The notes: generated by a model not told the origin, from the sequence alone. Positions 23,767 to 32,931 are shown, numbered from the stretch's first letter. The stretch: 42,500 nucleotides of DNA from an uncultured Verrucomicrobia subdivision 3 bacterium (GCA_903872345.1 CAIQKM010000044.1:1-42500), one strand, 5' to 3'. A program made the numbers and translations.

Positions 23767-24405
23767 CTAACTTTCCGCATCCTGTCCCTGCTTGAACTTG
23801 AGCGCCGCCGCGGTCCGTGAATGGACGTGTAACTTCTCGTAGATATGTTGCAAATGCCATTTCACCGCCGCCACCGTCACCCCCAGCCGGTCGGCAATGG
23901 CCTTGTTGCCCAGCCCGTGCATCACAAACTCCAGGACTTCCTGTTCCCGGTCCGTCAGATTTTCCACCTGCTGGGCCACCGTCGTCTGGTTTTGAAACTG
24001 GCCGATCACCTTCCGGGCGATTTCCGGCGTCATCGGCACCCCGCCCTCGTGCGCCTCCTGGATCGCCTGGAGCACCTTTTCCGGCTGGGCCCGCTTCAGC
24101 AGATAGCCGCAGGCCCCCGCGCGCAGCGCCTTGAATATCCGCTCCGAATCCTCGTAAACCGTCACAATGATGATATGCACCGCCGGCATCTGCTCCTTGA
24201 TTTTGGCCGTGCATTCCACGCCCGTGGAATCCGGTAATTGGATGTCCATCAGCACCACGTCCGGCGCCGCCTTGGGAATTTTCTTCAACGCCTCCGCCAC
24301 CGTGCCGCAGGCGCAGACGCATTGAAAACCGGCGGTGCGATTGAGCAAAGTCTCGAACCCTTCGCGCACCGTCTTGTTGTCTTCCACAATGGCGACTTTG
24401 ATCAT
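23767..24405 (-). CDS. NarL/FixJ-family response regulator
   Basis: A 212-residue regulator. The receiver (1-~120) has acidic E8/D9 in VAIVEDN, phospho-acceptor D54 in VLMDIQLPDS, T82 and K104 in YLLKRA. The LuxR-type HTH (~148-208) reads LTDREQEVLEFV, then KAIADRLGVTVAAVKWHLQHIYEKL. Its ATG overlaps the stop of the adjacent sensor-kinase gene by 4 bp, so it is the cognate partner. The genes directly downstream on the same strand (giant FN3 protein, pseudopilin, binding protein, GH16) are natural targets, which would make this a glycan-responsive regulator; that is inference from position. Confidence 0.95.
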   Translation of the reverse strand: MIKVAIVEDNKTVREGFETLLNRTAGFQCVCACGTVAEALKKIPKAAPDVVLMDIQLPDSTGVECTAKIKEQMPAVHIIIVTVYEDSERIFKALRAGACGYLLKRAQPEKVLQAIQEAHEGGVPMTPEIARKVIGQFQNQTTVAQQVENLTDREQEVLEFVMHGLGNKAIADRLGVTVAAVKWHLQHIYEKLHVHSRTAAALKFKQGQDAES

Positions 24406-26516
24406 AAAAATATCTTTGGCAGGGGCGCGCTGAATTGGACCCGGGTCCCCTTTTCCGGATCACTGGCCACCGCGCAGGTGCCGCCCAGGGAATTCAGCCG
24501 CTCGGTCATGTTGATCATGCCGTCCCCGCCCGGCGGGGCGGCCTGCACCCGGAAGCCGCGCCCGTTGTCCGCCACCTCGACCAGCAGGCGGCCGTCCTGC
24601 TCCAAAATCCGCAGCCAGACCTGCGTGGCCACCGCGTGGCGCAGCACGTTGTTGAGCGCCTCTTTGAACGCAAAGAACAGTTCCTGCCGGAATTTCGGAT
24701 CCAGCGGCTGCTCCGGCAGATTCATGGCAATATCCAGCCCGCAGGCGATGCCCGCCATGTCGAGCAGCCGTTGCGCGTAGGCCCCAAAATAGCCCGCCAG
24801 CGAGGCGATGGTATCGTTGCGTGGATTGACCGCCCAAACGATTTCGTCCAGCGAAGTCACCATATGCCCCGCCGTTTGCATCAGTTCGCTAAGATAACGC
24901 TCCTTTTCATCCGGCCGGGTGGTCGGACTTTTGGCCAGCGAAGCCAGCATGTTCACCTCCGTCAGCCGGGACCCCAGATCGTCATGCAAATCATGGGCCA
25001 CCCGGGCGCGCTCCTGTTCAATGACGCGCCGCCGTTCGGCCAGCTGCCGCTGCTGGATTTGCTCCTCCAACTGCCGCGTCCGCTCCGCCACCTGCCGCCG
25101 CAACGCCACCGCCCAGCCAAAGGTGGCCAGCGCCGCCACGGCCAGCACCCCGACAATCCACAGCGTCTTTTTCAGCGTCAACCACGGAGGCGCCTGCAGA
25201 AGCACTACGTCGGCCCCCGAACGCAGCAGGATGCTGAAGGACTTCGCCCGCCAGTTGTTGCCCGCCTCCCAACTGCCGGGCTCAATCCGGCAGACCCCCG
25301 TCACCGCCACCAGACTGCCGTTGGCCAGCCCGCCAAAACGGTCGGCGCCCGCTTCCTGTTTCAGGCTTGCCTGAAATATAAAATTGTTCGCCTGCAAAAT
25401 CAGAAACTGCTCGTCGCCATGCCGGGTGCGGTCAATCAGCCGGGCCTGCACTTGAATCAACTGACAGTCGTGCCCGCCTTTCAGCACGCCGTCGGTGGTC
25501 AGCCGCGCCGCCGCCAGCGGAACCCCGGCGGCCACCTTCCGGTAAATGGCATCCTGCAGCAGCGGCGTGTAACTGCCTTGCCGGACAAAGCCCAGCACCT
25601 CCGCCCGGTCGCCCGCCGCCAGCGGCACCTCCGCCCGGGTCTGCACCTCCACCCCGTGCTCCCCCTCCTGCAAAAACATGACCGAACCGGCCTCATAATA
25701 AATGACCGTGCCCGCGACTTTCACCCGGTGCCCGTAGCTTTCCTGCGGCGTGAATTGCAACAGGCTGCCAATCGACCGTGCCGTGGCGGCAAAAGGATCG
25801 GCCGTCGCCGGCACCTCGATTTTCAAATCGTCCGCCCGCGGCACCATCAGCCGGATCGCGAACAACTGGCGCTGATGGTTGAACTGCGTCGAGCAAACCC
25901 CGCGCACCCGCACCGTCCCATCCAGCATCGCCTCCGGCTTGGCCACGGGCAGTTTCGGGGCGCAAACCGTCACCCGCCCGCCCCCGCTCGCAATTTCAAT
26001 CGTATAGTAGGGAATGTTGTCCATCGGCCGGACCGACCGGACGATGCCCGTGATTTCCACAAACTGGCTGTCTTCCGCCCCGCTCGCGAGCTGTTCGTAG
26101 GTCACCGGCTTGGGCGTCGGCAACGGGGCCGTGCCGAGTATGGTCAGATGTTTGACCAGCACCACCGGCGCATATTCCCCCGGATTGCTCACCCCCTCGA
26201 TTTCCACCAACTGACCCGGCAGCAGCAGCGGCGTATTGGTGGAAGCCTGCAGGTAAATTCCCGCCGTGTCGTCCTGAATGAACCGCGAATAGAGCTGCTC
26301 GTCGAAAAAAGTCACCACCCCGCGCAAATGCAGCGGAATCTGCAACGGCGCCTGCTCCGCCGACAGTCCGCGCACCGCCGCCACCGTGTGCAAGCCGTCG
26401 GCCCGGACAACCTCGCGGCTTCCCGCCAGCAGCGTCAGCAGCAGCACCAAGGCATGGAACCGCCGACCAGGGCGGCCCCATCCGGCCCTTGACCGGTTGA
26501 AGTAATCACGATGCAT
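24402..26516 (-). CDS. Membrane sensor histidine kinase with OB-fold-like sensory region
   Basis: A 704-residue NarX/DesK-type kinase. A signal-anchor-like stretch near residue 25 is followed by a ~400-residue extracytoplasmic region made of three or four OB-fold-like units (VVTFFDEQLYSRFIQDDTAG, LPGQLVEIEGVSN, FVEITGIVRSV, VRVRGVCSTQFNHQRQLFA). One membrane helix (~450-470, LWIVGVLAVAALATFGWAVA) and a coiled coil lead to the HisKA_3 domain, with phospho-acceptor H511 in VAHDLHDDLGSRL. The ATPase domain has FKEALNNVLRHA (N box), VADNGRGF (G1) and GGDGMINM. The 4-bp overlap with the NarL-type regulator shows they are a pair. OB-like repeats can bind oligosaccharides, which fits a glycan locus, but the ligand is unknown. 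Confidence 0.92.
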   Translation of the reverse strand: MHRDYFNRSRAGWGRPGRRFHALVLLLTLLAGSREVVRADGLHTVAAVRGLSAEQAPLQIPLHLRGVVTFFDEQLYSRFIQDDTAGIYLQASTNTPLLLPGQLVEIEGVSNPGEYAPVVLVKHLTILGTAPLPTPKPVTYEQLASGAEDSQFVEITGIVRSVRPMDNIPYYTIEIASGGGRVTVCAPKLPVAKPEAMLDGTVRVRGVCSTQFNHQRQLFAIRLMVPRADDLKIEVPATADPFAATARSIGSLLQFTPQESYGHRVKVAGTVIYYEAGSVMFLQEGEHGVEVQTRAEVPLAAGDRAEVLGFVRQGSYTPLLQDAIYRKVAAGVPLAAARLTTDGVLKGGHDCQLIQVQARLIDRTRHGDEQFLILQANNFIFQASLKQEAGADRFGGLANGSLVAVTGVCRIEPGSWEAGNNWRAKSFSILLRSGADVVLLQAPPWLTLKKTLWIVGVLAVAALATFGWAVALRRQVAERTRQLEEQIQQRQLAERRRVIEQERARVAHDLHDDLGSRLTEVNMLASLAKSPTTRPDEKERYLSELMQTAGHMVTSLDEIVWAVNPRNDTIASLAGYFGAYAQRLLDMAGIACGLDIAMNLPEQPLDPKFRQELFFAFKEALNNVLRHAVATQVWLRILEQDGRLLVEVADNGRGFRVQAAPPGGDGMINMTERLNSLGGTCAVASDPEKGTRVQFSAPLPKIFL

Positions 26517-26921
26517 TAGCAGTCTTGTTGAAAAATAAACGGCCGGTTCATGTTACGGGTTGCCGTGTTGTAGTCTCCGGCAACTCGATTTGTCAACGTT
26601 CATCTGTTCTCGGGGGCGGTGGCCATGAATCAATGATGCAAAGCGCCGACCGCCGGCGATGAAAATCATGCGGCGGACTGACTTGGGCGGGTGTGTGGGC
26701 ATCATCAAAATCATACCGGAATATTTGAATTTGAAAACCCATCACCGCCAAACCTAGCCTTTTGGCTAGGGTCGGAGGTGACCCTCACGCCATTCAGACT
26801 CGCGGTCATGGGCAGGCCTGGGCCCGCCTCATCCGGCCCAGCAAGGCGCATTGCCATGGGCGGCCGGCTTTGGCAGGTTGTACCCGTTATTGACACCAAC
26901 CAGCCAACTGAACCCGCCTCC
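26517..26921. other. Divergent promoter region between sensor kinase and peptidase genes
   Basis: About 405 bp between the minus-strand sensor-kinase gene and the plus-strand pyroglutamyl peptidase. An open frame runs through the right half in phase with the peptidase, but its residues before the start at 26922 do not match the family, so I treat it as non-coding. The region near 26530-26600 is AT-richer and may hold the kinase promoter. No RNA gene or repeat was recognised. Confidence 0.45.
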
Positions 26922-27548
26922 ATGAAAACTGTACTGCTTGCCGGATTCGAACCTTTCGGCGGAGAGGCATTAAATCCCTCCGCCCTGGCAATGTCGGCGC
27001 TGGCTGGCCGGCAGATTACCGGACGACGGGTGGCAACTCTTGTTCTGCCCTGCATTTTCGGCAAGTCATTGGCGCTGCTTCGGCGGGAAATTCAACGCCT
27101 TCGGCCGGAACTGGTCATATGTACAGGCCAGGCTGGCGGGCGCGCCTGCCTCAGTGTGGAACGCGTGGCCATCAACATTGCGGACGCCAGCCTGCCCGAT
27201 AATGCCGGCAACCGTCCGGTGGATCAGCCCGTCGTCCGGGGAGGACCAGCCGCCTATTTTTCCACGCTGCCAATCAAGACCATTGTGGCGTCATGGCAAT
27301 CAGCGGGTTTGCCGGGCGCAGTTTCGCACAGCGCCGGCACCTTTGTTTGCAATCACATCTTCTATGGCCTGATGCGAACTCTTGCGCGAAACCCAAACGT
27401 ACGCGGCGGCTTCATTCATGTCCCCTACCTCCCCGACCAGGCCCGCCGGATGGCAAAGGGCACACCCAGTCTGCCGCTGGATCAAATCGTGCGCGGCCTG
27501 GAAATCGCCATTGCCAGCAGCCTCCCACCCGCCAAGACCGGCACCTGA
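26922..27548 (+). CDS. pcp: Pyroglutamyl-peptidase I
   Basis: A 208-residue cysteine peptidase of family C15 that removes N-terminal pyroglutamate from peptides in the cytosol. Family landmarks are complete: an N-terminal VLLAGFEPFGGEALNPS, the catalytic glutamate in VERVAINIADA, the catalytic cysteine in SAGTFVCNHIFYGLM, and the histidine in GGFIHVPYLPDQA. Usual length is about 210-220 residues. I start it at 26922 (MKTVLLAGFE) because the family begins there. It lies upstream of the sulfur genes on the same strand but 150 bp away from the Rrf2 regulator, so it is probably a separate unit. Confidence 0.95.
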   Translation: MKTVLLAGFEPFGGEALNPSALAMSALAGRQITGRRVATLVLPCIFGKSLALLRREIQRLRPELVICTGQAGGRACLSVERVAINIADASLPDNAGNRPVDQPVVRGGPAAYFSTLPIKTIVASWQSAGLPGAVSHSAGTFVCNHIFYGLMRTLARNPNVRGGFIHVPYLPDQARRMAKGTPSLPLDQIVRGLEIAIASSLPPAKTGT

Positions 27549-27588
27549 CCGGCATTTAGTCAGTGTTCGCGGTATTTAGTGACTCAAA

Positions 27589-27602
27589 CCGCGATATCGC
27601 GG
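27589..27602. promoter_or_regulatory. Perfect 14-bp palindrome upstream of the Rrf2 gene
   Basis: CCGCGATATCGCGG is a perfect 14-bp palindrome lying 40 bp after the pcp stop and about 100 bp before the Rrf2 start. Just before it, the sequence ATTTAGT occurs twice (27554-27560 and 27574-27580) with a 20-bp period. It may be an operator; it differs from the repeats before yezD. Confidence 0.35.
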
Positions 27603-27665
27603 GCTATTTTACCATCGTACACCCCTTGGTCATGCCTCTCCAGAATTGGGCTGGCAAAAACGCCA

Positions 27666-27693
27666 TTGACTCAAAATCTACTGTCCTTATCGT
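27666..27693 (+). promoter_or_regulatory. Candidate promoter of the Rrf2 gene (leaderless)
   Basis: TTGACT (27666-27671) is separated by 16 bp from TATCGT (27688-27693). Transcription would start about at the ATG at 27701, giving a leaderless mRNA; no ribosome-binding site is visible before that ATG, which agrees. Proposed by eye. Confidence 0.35.
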
Positions 27694-27700
27694 ATTTGGT

Positions 27701-28162
27701 ATGCGGCTGTCCAAAAAAACCGATTATGCCCTCCGGGCCATGTTTACTTTGGTGGAACATTACGGCGGCGCGCCGATTCCCATCCGGGAACTGGCGCGGC
27801 GCAATGACGTGCCCAAGCGGTTTCTGGAGCAGATCATGCTCGCCCTGAAAGCGCAGGGCTGGGTGGATAGCGTGGCGGGTATTCGCGGCGGTTATTTGCT
27901 CTCCAAAAACCCGGCCAAAATCACCATGGGTGAAATCGTCCGGCACTTTGACGGCATCCTGGCTCCGATTGATTGCGTCTCTGTCACCGGCTATCGCCGC
28001 TGCACCCAGGAGTCGGTCTGCCGCTTTCGCCGGGTCTTCTTTGATGCCCGCAACTACGTGGCCAACCTCATGGATCGCTCCACCCTGGCCGAGGTCGCCA
28101 AAGGCACGCCCTTGTCCAAGCAGGAAATTGCCACCGACTTCATGGGGGGCGAGGGAATTTGA
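27701..28162 (+). CDS. Rrf2-family transcriptional regulator
   Basis: A 153-residue winged-helix regulator. MRLSKKTDYALRAMFTLVEH is a typical Rrf2 start and defines the ATG at 27701; a 46-codon open extension upstream is not family-like. The HTH includes PIRELARRNDVPKRFLEQIM, then the wing GIRGGYLLSKNP. Three cysteines, C92, C101 and C107, lie where IscR-type members bind an Fe-S cluster (C92-C98-C104 in IscR), though the spacing differs, so cluster binding is possible but not certain. Other Rrf2 members such as CymR control cysteine and sulfur uptake. The next genes are all sulfur-assimilation genes and their promoter carries two matching inverted repeats, so this is very likely their regulator. 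Confidence 0.92.
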   Translation: MRLSKKTDYALRAMFTLVEHYGGAPIPIRELARRNDVPKRFLEQIMLALKAQGWVDSVAGIRGGYLLSKNPAKITMGEIVRHFDGILAPIDCVSVTGYRRCTQESVCRFRRVFFDARNYVANLMDRSTLAEVAKGTPLSKQEIATDFMGGEGI

Positions 28163-28181
28163 ACATATTTAAAATTCTCTG

Positions 28182-28209
28182 TTGACTTGCCCGGACTTTG
28201 CGGGATAAT
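28182..28209 (+). promoter_or_regulatory. Promoter of the sulfur-assimilation genes
   Basis: TTGACT (28182-28187), a 16-bp spacer and GATAAT (28204-28209) make a strong sigma-70-type promoter in the gap between the Rrf2 gene and yezD. The -10 directly abuts an inverted repeat, so a bound regulator would block it. Confidence 0.65.
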
Positions 28210-28309
28210 AACGACACAATGAGTCGTTGATATAAAAACGACACTGACAGCAAAGTTTTCCGTCAGAGTTTGCTTTTTTTTGATTTAAATAACGACATCA
28301 AGAGTCGCA
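28210..28309. promoter_or_regulatory. Two inverted-repeat operators, probable Rrf2 sites
   Basis: AACGAC-N7-GTCGTT at 28210-28228 is a perfect 6-7-6 inverted repeat placed right after the -10 hexamer. A second copy, AACGAC-N7-GTCGCA at 28291-28309, matches all but one position of the half-sites, and the central A/G-rich spacers are similar. An extra AACGAC half-site lies at about 28237-28242. Repeated dyads of this kind in front of a regulon, next to a dedicated Rrf2 gene, are good operator candidates. The distance between dyad starts is 81 bp. Confidence 0.62.
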
Positions 28310-28328
28310 TATAGAAAACGATTAAGTC

Positions 28329-28517
28329 ATGAGTGCCACAATCATCAAAACCGGTTCCGCCAGCAGCGATAAGGAAGCCTGGCTGCAAGTCGTGCAACAG
28401 CACGTCGGCAGCCTCCGCTATGGGGTTGTGCAGATTGTCATCCATGATTCACAAGTAACGCAGATCGAAAAAACCGAACGCGTGCGACTGGACAAAGCGC
28501 GGGCACAGGGAAATTAA
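28329..28517 (+). CDS. yezD: YezD-like small protein (DUF2292 type)
   Basis: A 62-residue protein. The core LQVVQQHVGSLRYGVVQIVI, followed by VTQIEKTERVRL, matches the YezD/DUF2292 family: a helix, two strands with RYG-V-I-I, and the invariant QIEKTE(R/K)hR ending. In Bacillus subtilis yezD lies in a sulfur/cysteine-regulated operon, and the family is commonly found beside sulfate-uptake and assimilation genes; its molecular role is not established. Here it is the first gene after the operator region and precedes the porin and sulfate transporter genes. No Shine-Dalgarno sequence is evident. Confidence 0.85.
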   Translation: MSATIIKTGSASSDKEAWLQVVQQHVGSLRYGVVQIVIHDSQVTQIEKTERVRLDKARAQGN

Positions 28518-28589
28518 CCGTCACCAACGCAAATTGGCTGGAAAACCGAAACACAAATAACTTGCCGTATCAACGGAAGTATCACCGAG

Positions 28590-29966
28590 ATGAAACTGAA
28601 GCAAATCAACTGGACGTGGATCATTACCGGAGCTCTGGGATTGCAATTCGCCGGCACGGCGTTGGCCGCCGAGGATGCGGATATTGAGCTGTTAAAAAAG
28701 CAGATTCAGGAATTGGATCAAAAGGTTCGCGTTCTCGAACGCGAACGCGAAATCGACCAGGATGGTGCCGCCGCCGCCGCCAAAGCCGCCCCCAAGCTCA
28801 CCTTGGGTGCCAATGGTTTCAGCTTTGCCTCCGCCGATTCCAACTACGTCGCCCAGTTGCATGGCGTAGTGCAGTTCGACTCCCGCACCTTTTTTCATGA
28901 CGGTGGCCTGAACGGCAATGACGGTTTCCTGATCCGCCGGGCCCGCCCGATTCTCTCCGGCACCTTTTATCACGACTTCGATTACATGTTCGTCCCGGAT
29001 TTTGGCGGCAGCACCGTCCAAATCCAGGATGCCTATGTGAACTACCGTTACAATCCGGCGCTCCAGTTGGAGGTGGGTAAATTTAAATCCCCCATTGGCC
29101 TCGAACAGTTGCAAGCCGATGCCAACACCACATTCAATGAGCGTTCGCTGGTCACCGACTTGGTGCCCAATCGCGACTTGGGCGTGGAACTCCACGGGGA
29201 TCTCCTCGACAGCCGGGTCAGCTATGCCGTCGGCGTCTTCAACGGCGCCCCGGATTATAACGGCACCTCCACGAATCAATCTTTTCAGGATTACAAGGCG
29301 CTGGTCAGCCGGGTATTTTTCCAACCGTGGAAAAATTCCAGCGTGGACGCCGTGCGCGGCCTTGGTTTTGGTGTCGCTGGCAGCTATGAAGCGGACCATC
29401 CTACCGGAATCACAGGTTTGACGCCCGGCTACACCACGGACGGCCAGCAGAAGTTTTTCACCTACGGTTCCGGCGCGACCGCCGATGGCACCCACTGGCG
29501 GATCTCGCCGCAGGCCTACTATTACTACGGGCCGTTTGGCCTGCTGGCGGAATACGCCATTTCCGATCAGAAGGTGGCCAAAAGCGGCGCCAGCGCCAAT
29601 GTCCGGAATGATGCCTGGGAACTCACCGGTTCCTGGCTGTTGACCGGCGAAGATGCCACTTACACCGGCGTGACTCCGCTGCATCCGTTTGATCCGCGCA
29701 GCAATCAATGGGGCGCGTGGCAGGTGGTGGCCCGGTACGGTGAGCTGTCTGTGGATGATGCCGCCTTTGCCAAAGGTTTTGCCAGTTCCTCCGCCTCGGC
29801 TGACAAAGCGCAGGCCTGGTCGGTGGGGCTCGACTGGTTTCTCAACAAAAATCTGCGCGCCAACGTGAGCTATTCGCACACCGTGTTCTCCGGCTACAAC
29901 GGGGCGGCCTCGGGCATTGCGCAGCCGGAAAACGTCTTGTTCTCCCGCCTGCAACTCGCTTTCTAA
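28590..29966 (+). CDS. OprP/OprO-like outer-membrane porin
   Basis: A 458-residue outer-membrane protein. The signal peptide ends at ALAAED (~28), and a short coiled coil ([20 protein letters not shown]) typical of trimeric OprP-type porins follows. The beta-barrel starts at [19 protein letters not shown] and contains the family's [21 protein letters not shown] and [21 protein letters not shown]; the C-terminus ends with aromatic F after SRLQLAF, as outer-membrane barrels do. OprP and OprO are phosphate- and polyphosphate-selective. Position among yezD and sulfate ABC genes suggests that this one admits sulfate or another sulfur oxyanion; inferred from context. Confidence 0.9.
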   Translation: MKLKQINWTWIITGALGLQFAGTALAAEDADIELLKKQIQELDQKVRVLEREREIDQDGAAAAAKAAPKLTLGANGFSFASADSNYVAQLHGVVQFDSRTFFHDGGLNGNDGFLIRRARPILSGTFYHDFDYMFVPDFGGSTVQIQDAYVNYRYNPALQLEVGKFKSPIGLEQLQADANTTFNERSLVTDLVPNRDLGVELHGDLLDSRVSYAVGVFNGAPDYNGTSTNQSFQDYKALVSRVFFQPWKNSSVDAVRGLGFGVAGSYEADHPTGITGLTPGYTTDGQQKFFTYGSGATADGTHWRISPQAYYYYGPFGLLAEYAISDQKVAKSGASANVRNDAWELTGSWLLTGEDATYTGVTPLHPFDPRSNQWGAWQVVARYGELSVDDAAFAKGFASSSASADKAQAWSVGLDWFLNKNLRANVSYSHTVFSGYNGAASGIAQPENVLFSRLQLAF

Positions 29967-29995
29967 GCATGACTGGACACACCGGAATCTTATCC

Positions 29996-30985
29996 ATGAA
30001 AAAACTAATTTACCTCGCGCTCATCGCCTTGCTCGCGCTCTCCGCGCCGGCCAAGGAAATCAAACTGCTCAACGTCTCCTACGATCCCACGCGGGAGCTG
30101 TATGAGCAATATAACGCCGCCTTCATCAAGTATTGGAAAACCAAGACGGGTGATGATGTGACGGTCTCGCAATCGCACGGCGGCTCCGGCAAGCAGGCCC
30201 AGTCGGTGATCAACGATCTGCCGGCGGATGTCGTCACACTGGCGCTGGCGTATGATATTGACGCCATTGCCCAGACGCGCAAGCTGCCCGCTGACTGGCA
30301 GAAACAACTGCCCGACAACAGCACGCCCTACACCTCCACCATCGTGTTTCTCGTTCGCAAGGGCAATCCCAAGGGCATCAAGGACTGGAATGATGTGGTG
30401 AAGCCCGGCGTGGGGGTGGTGGTCGCCAGCCCGAAAACCTCCGGCGGCGCCCGCTGGGCGTATCTGGCCGCCTGGGCTTATGCCTTGGAAACGCAGAATC
30501 ACGATGAGGCGGCCGCTCGCGCCTTCATTACCAAGCTCTACAAAAACGTGCCCGTGCTGGACTCCGGCGCGCGCGGCGCCACCATCACCTTCGCCCAGCA
30601 TGAGATCGGCGACGTCCTGCTCGCCTGGGAAAACGAGGCCCACCTGGTGCTGAAGGAATTCGGCGCGGACAAGTTTGAAATCGTCACCCCCTCCATCAGT
30701 GTGCTGGCGGAACCGCCCGTGGCGGTGGTGGCGAAAAACGCCCGCAAACACGGCACCGCCGAGGTGGCCAAGGCGTATCTGGATTACCTTTATTCGGAGG
30801 AAGGCCAGGACATTGCCGGCAAAAACTTTTACCGTCCGCGCAATGAAAAGGCCGCCGCCAAGTATGCCAGCCAGTTTGCCAGCCTCAAGCTGGTGACCGT
30901 GGACCAGGAATTCGGCGGCTGGCAGGCCGCGCAGGCGAAGCATTTCGCCGATGGCGGCATCTTTGACCAAATTTTTCAGCCCTAA
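29996..30985 (+). CDS. sbp: Sulfate ABC transporter substrate-binding protein
   Basis: A 329-residue periplasmic protein of the Sbp/CysP family. The signal peptide ([16 protein letters not shown]) is followed by [20 protein letters not shown], the family signature, and by the sulfate-binding [13 protein letters not shown] and an [16 protein letters not shown] strand. The later [15 protein letters not shown] and [16 protein letters not shown] motifs also match. I start it at 29996 (MKKLIYL) because ten upstream codons do not fit the signal peptide. It delivers sulfate (or thiosulfate) to CysT/CysW/CysA, encoded about 2 kb downstream. Confidence 0.95.
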   Translation: MKKLIYLALIALLALSAPAKEIKLLNVSYDPTRELYEQYNAAFIKYWKTKTGDDVTVSQSHGGSGKQAQSVINDLPADVVTLALAYDIDAIAQTRKLPADWQKQLPDNSTPYTSTIVFLVRKGNPKGIKDWNDVVKPGVGVVVASPKTSGGARWAYLAAWAYALETQNHDEAAARAFITKLYKNVPVLDSGARGATITFAQHEIGDVLLAWENEAHLVLKEFGADKFEIVTPSISVLAEPPVAVVAKNARKHGTAEVAKAYLDYLYSEEGQDIAGKNFYRPRNEKAAAKYASQFASLKLVTVDQEFGGWQAAQAKHFADGGIFDQIFQP

Positions 30986-31085
30986 TGAATGGTGGCAGCC
31001 GACGTAAGGAGGCTCAAAATATATAAAAGTTCCCGAAAATATTTAAGCCTGCTCACTACGAAATTAATTTTTAAAGAACAACCAT

Positions 31086-31910
31086 ATGTCCCTCGCCACG
31101 CTCGTCAAACCCGCCGCCCAACCGGCCGCCGCCCGCCGCCGGAACATCGCCGATCTGCTGGCCCCGCTCAACCGCCTGGCTGCGACCTCGCCCAACCTCG
31201 TCGTGAACCACGACGCCCGGTTTGAGCAGGGCGAGGAATCATTCGAATTGCCGCGCTACCTGTTTGTCGGCCCGCGCGGTGGCGACACGCCCATTCGCAT
31301 CGGCATCTTTGCGGGCATTCACGGCGACGAACCGGAAGGCGTGTATGCCCTCATCCAGTTCATCCAGATGCTCGAAGCCCGGCCCGAACTCGCCACCGGC
31401 TATTACCTTTCGTTTTACCCCGTCTGCAACCCCACGGGCTTCGAAGACAACACCCGTCATTCCCGGCGCGGTCGCGATCTGAACCGCGAATTCTGGCGCA
31501 ACTCCGCCGAACCCGAGGTCCGCCTGCTGGAAGCCGAGCTGCAATCCCGCTCGTTCCAAGGCATCATTTCCCTGCACACGGATGACACCAGCGACGGCTT
31601 TTACGGCTTTGTGCGCGGAGCCACGCTGACGCGTCATCTCATCGAACCCGCACTGGCGGCCGCCGAGAAATTCCTGCCCCGCAACACGCTGCCGGTGATC
31701 GATGGCTTTCCCGCCCGGCGCGGCGTGATCAGCGACTGCTACGAAGGCGTGCTCAGCGCGCCGCCCAAGATCCGGCCGCGCCCGTTTGAACTGATTTTGG
31801 AAACACCCGCCGCCCCGCCGGAATACCTGAAGCAGTGCGCTTTTGTCGCCGCGTTGCAAACCATTCTGGTTGAATATCAGAAATTCATCGCTTACGCTCC
31901 CAACCTGTAA
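31086..31910 (+). CDS. M14-type zinc carboxypeptidase / succinylglutamate desuccinylase-like
   Basis: A 274-residue soluble metallohydrolase. Zinc ligands follow the M14/AstE layout: H79 and E82 in [11 protein letters not shown], then H164 in ISLHTDD, and the general base E239 in [29 protein letters not shown] and DLNREFW supply the substrate-binding Arg/Asn region. There is no signal peptide. It lies between the sulfate-binding protein and cysK genes, 20 bp before cysK, so it appears to belong to the sulfur operon. I see no standard role for such an enzyme in sulfate assimilation; it could trim a sulfur-containing amino-acid conjugate or dipeptide. The family is clear, the substrate unknown. 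Confidence 0.85.
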   Translation: MSLATLVKPAAQPAAARRRNIADLLAPLNRLAATSPNLVVNHDARFEQGEESFELPRYLFVGPRGGDTPIRIGIFAGIHGDEPEGVYALIQFIQMLEARPELATGYYLSFYPVCNPTGFEDNTRHSRRGRDLNREFWRNSAEPEVRLLEAELQSRSFQGIISLHTDDTSDGFYGFVRGATLTRHLIEPALAAAEKFLPRNTLPVIDGFPARRGVISDCYEGVLSAPPKIRPRPFELILETPAAPPEYLKQCAFVAALQTILVEYQKFIAYAPNL

Positions 31911-31930
31911 TCAAACCACTAACTCATACT

Positions 31931-32908
31931 ATGAGCCGTATCTATAACGACATCACCGAAACCATTGGCAACACACCGCTCGTGCGGCTGAACCGGACGG
32001 CGCAAGCCCACGGCGCCCTCGCCACCGTGCTGTTGAAACTTGAATTTTTCAACCCCCTCTCCAGCGTCAAGGATCGCATTGGCGTGGCGATGATTGAAGA
32101 CGCCCTTGCGGCCGGCAAAATCACCAAGGACACCGTCCTGATCGAACCCACCAGCGGCAACACCGGCATCGCCCTCGCATTCGTCGCGGCGGCCAAGGGC
32201 TTGAAGCTCATTCTCACGATGCCCGAAACCATGAGTGTGGAGCGCCGCAAGCTGCTCAAGATTCTCGGCGCCAAGCTCGTCCTCACCGAAGGCGCCAAGG
32301 GCATGAAAGGCGCCATCGCCAAGGCCGATGAACTGAACCAACAGATTCCGAACAGCATCGTGCTCCAGCAATTCGCCAACCCCTCCAACCCGGCCATTCA
32401 CCGCCGCACCACCGCCGAGGAAATCTGGCGCGACACGGGCGGCGCGGTGGACTTCGTCGTCGCCGGCGTCGGCACCGGCGGCACCATCACCGGCGTGGCG
32501 GAAGTGCTCAAGCAGCACAAGCCCTCGTTCAAGGCCATCGCGGTGGAACCGGTCAAGTCGCCGGTCATCTCCGGCGGCGCACCGGGACCGCACAAATTGC
32601 AGGGCATCGGCGCCGGTTTCATTCCCGCGAACTTGAACACCAAGATTGTGGACGAAGTCATTCAGGTGAACGAAGATGACTCCGGCCCCGTCTCCAAGCA
32701 GGTCAACACGCTGGACGGCATTCCGATTGGCATTTCCAGCGGCGCGGCCGTCTGGGCGGCGCTGCAACTGGCCAAACGGCCAGAAAACGCCGGCAAGACC
32801 ATCGTGGTCATCATCCCGTCCTCCAGCGAACGCTACCTCTCGACCTGGCTGTTTGCGGATATTAATACCGATTCGGACGACATTAGCGGCTTGCTAACCG
32901 CCGTCTAA
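31931..32908 (+). CDS. cysK: Cysteine synthase A (O-acetylserine sulfhydrylase)
   Basis: A 325-residue PLP enzyme that makes cysteine from O-acetylserine and sulfide. It opens with the family motif [14 protein letters not shown]-lysine K47 is in [11 protein letters not shown], the substrate loop is [12 protein letters not shown], the phosphate-binding loop is [11 protein letters not shown], and the C-terminal serine site is in [13 protein letters not shown]. Length is normal for CysK. It follows the M14-type gene by 20 bp and precedes cysT by 23 bp, so it is in the operon of the sulfate transporter. No regulatory CBS domain is present. Confidence 0.97.
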   Translation: MSRIYNDITETIGNTPLVRLNRTAQAHGALATVLLKLEFFNPLSSVKDRIGVAMIEDALAAGKITKDTVLIEPTSGNTGIALAFVAAAKGLKLILTMPETMSVERRKLLKILGAKLVLTEGAKGMKGAIAKADELNQQIPNSIVLQQFANPSNPAIHRRTTAEEIWRDTGGAVDFVVAGVGTGGTITGVAEVLKQHKPSFKAIAVEPVKSPVISGGAPGPHKLQGIGAGFIPANLNTKIVDEVIQVNEDDSGPVSKQVNTLDGIPIGISSGAAVWAALQLAKRPENAGKTIVVIIPSSSERYLSTWLFADINTDSDDISGLLTAV

Positions 32909-32931
32909 AGCGGTTTCCTGTTCGGCTAATT

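Noticed and set aside
31945..31965. AACGACATC inside the start of cysK resembling the proposed Rrf2 half-site
   Set aside because: Only a half-site, inside coding sequence and with no matching second half at the right distance.
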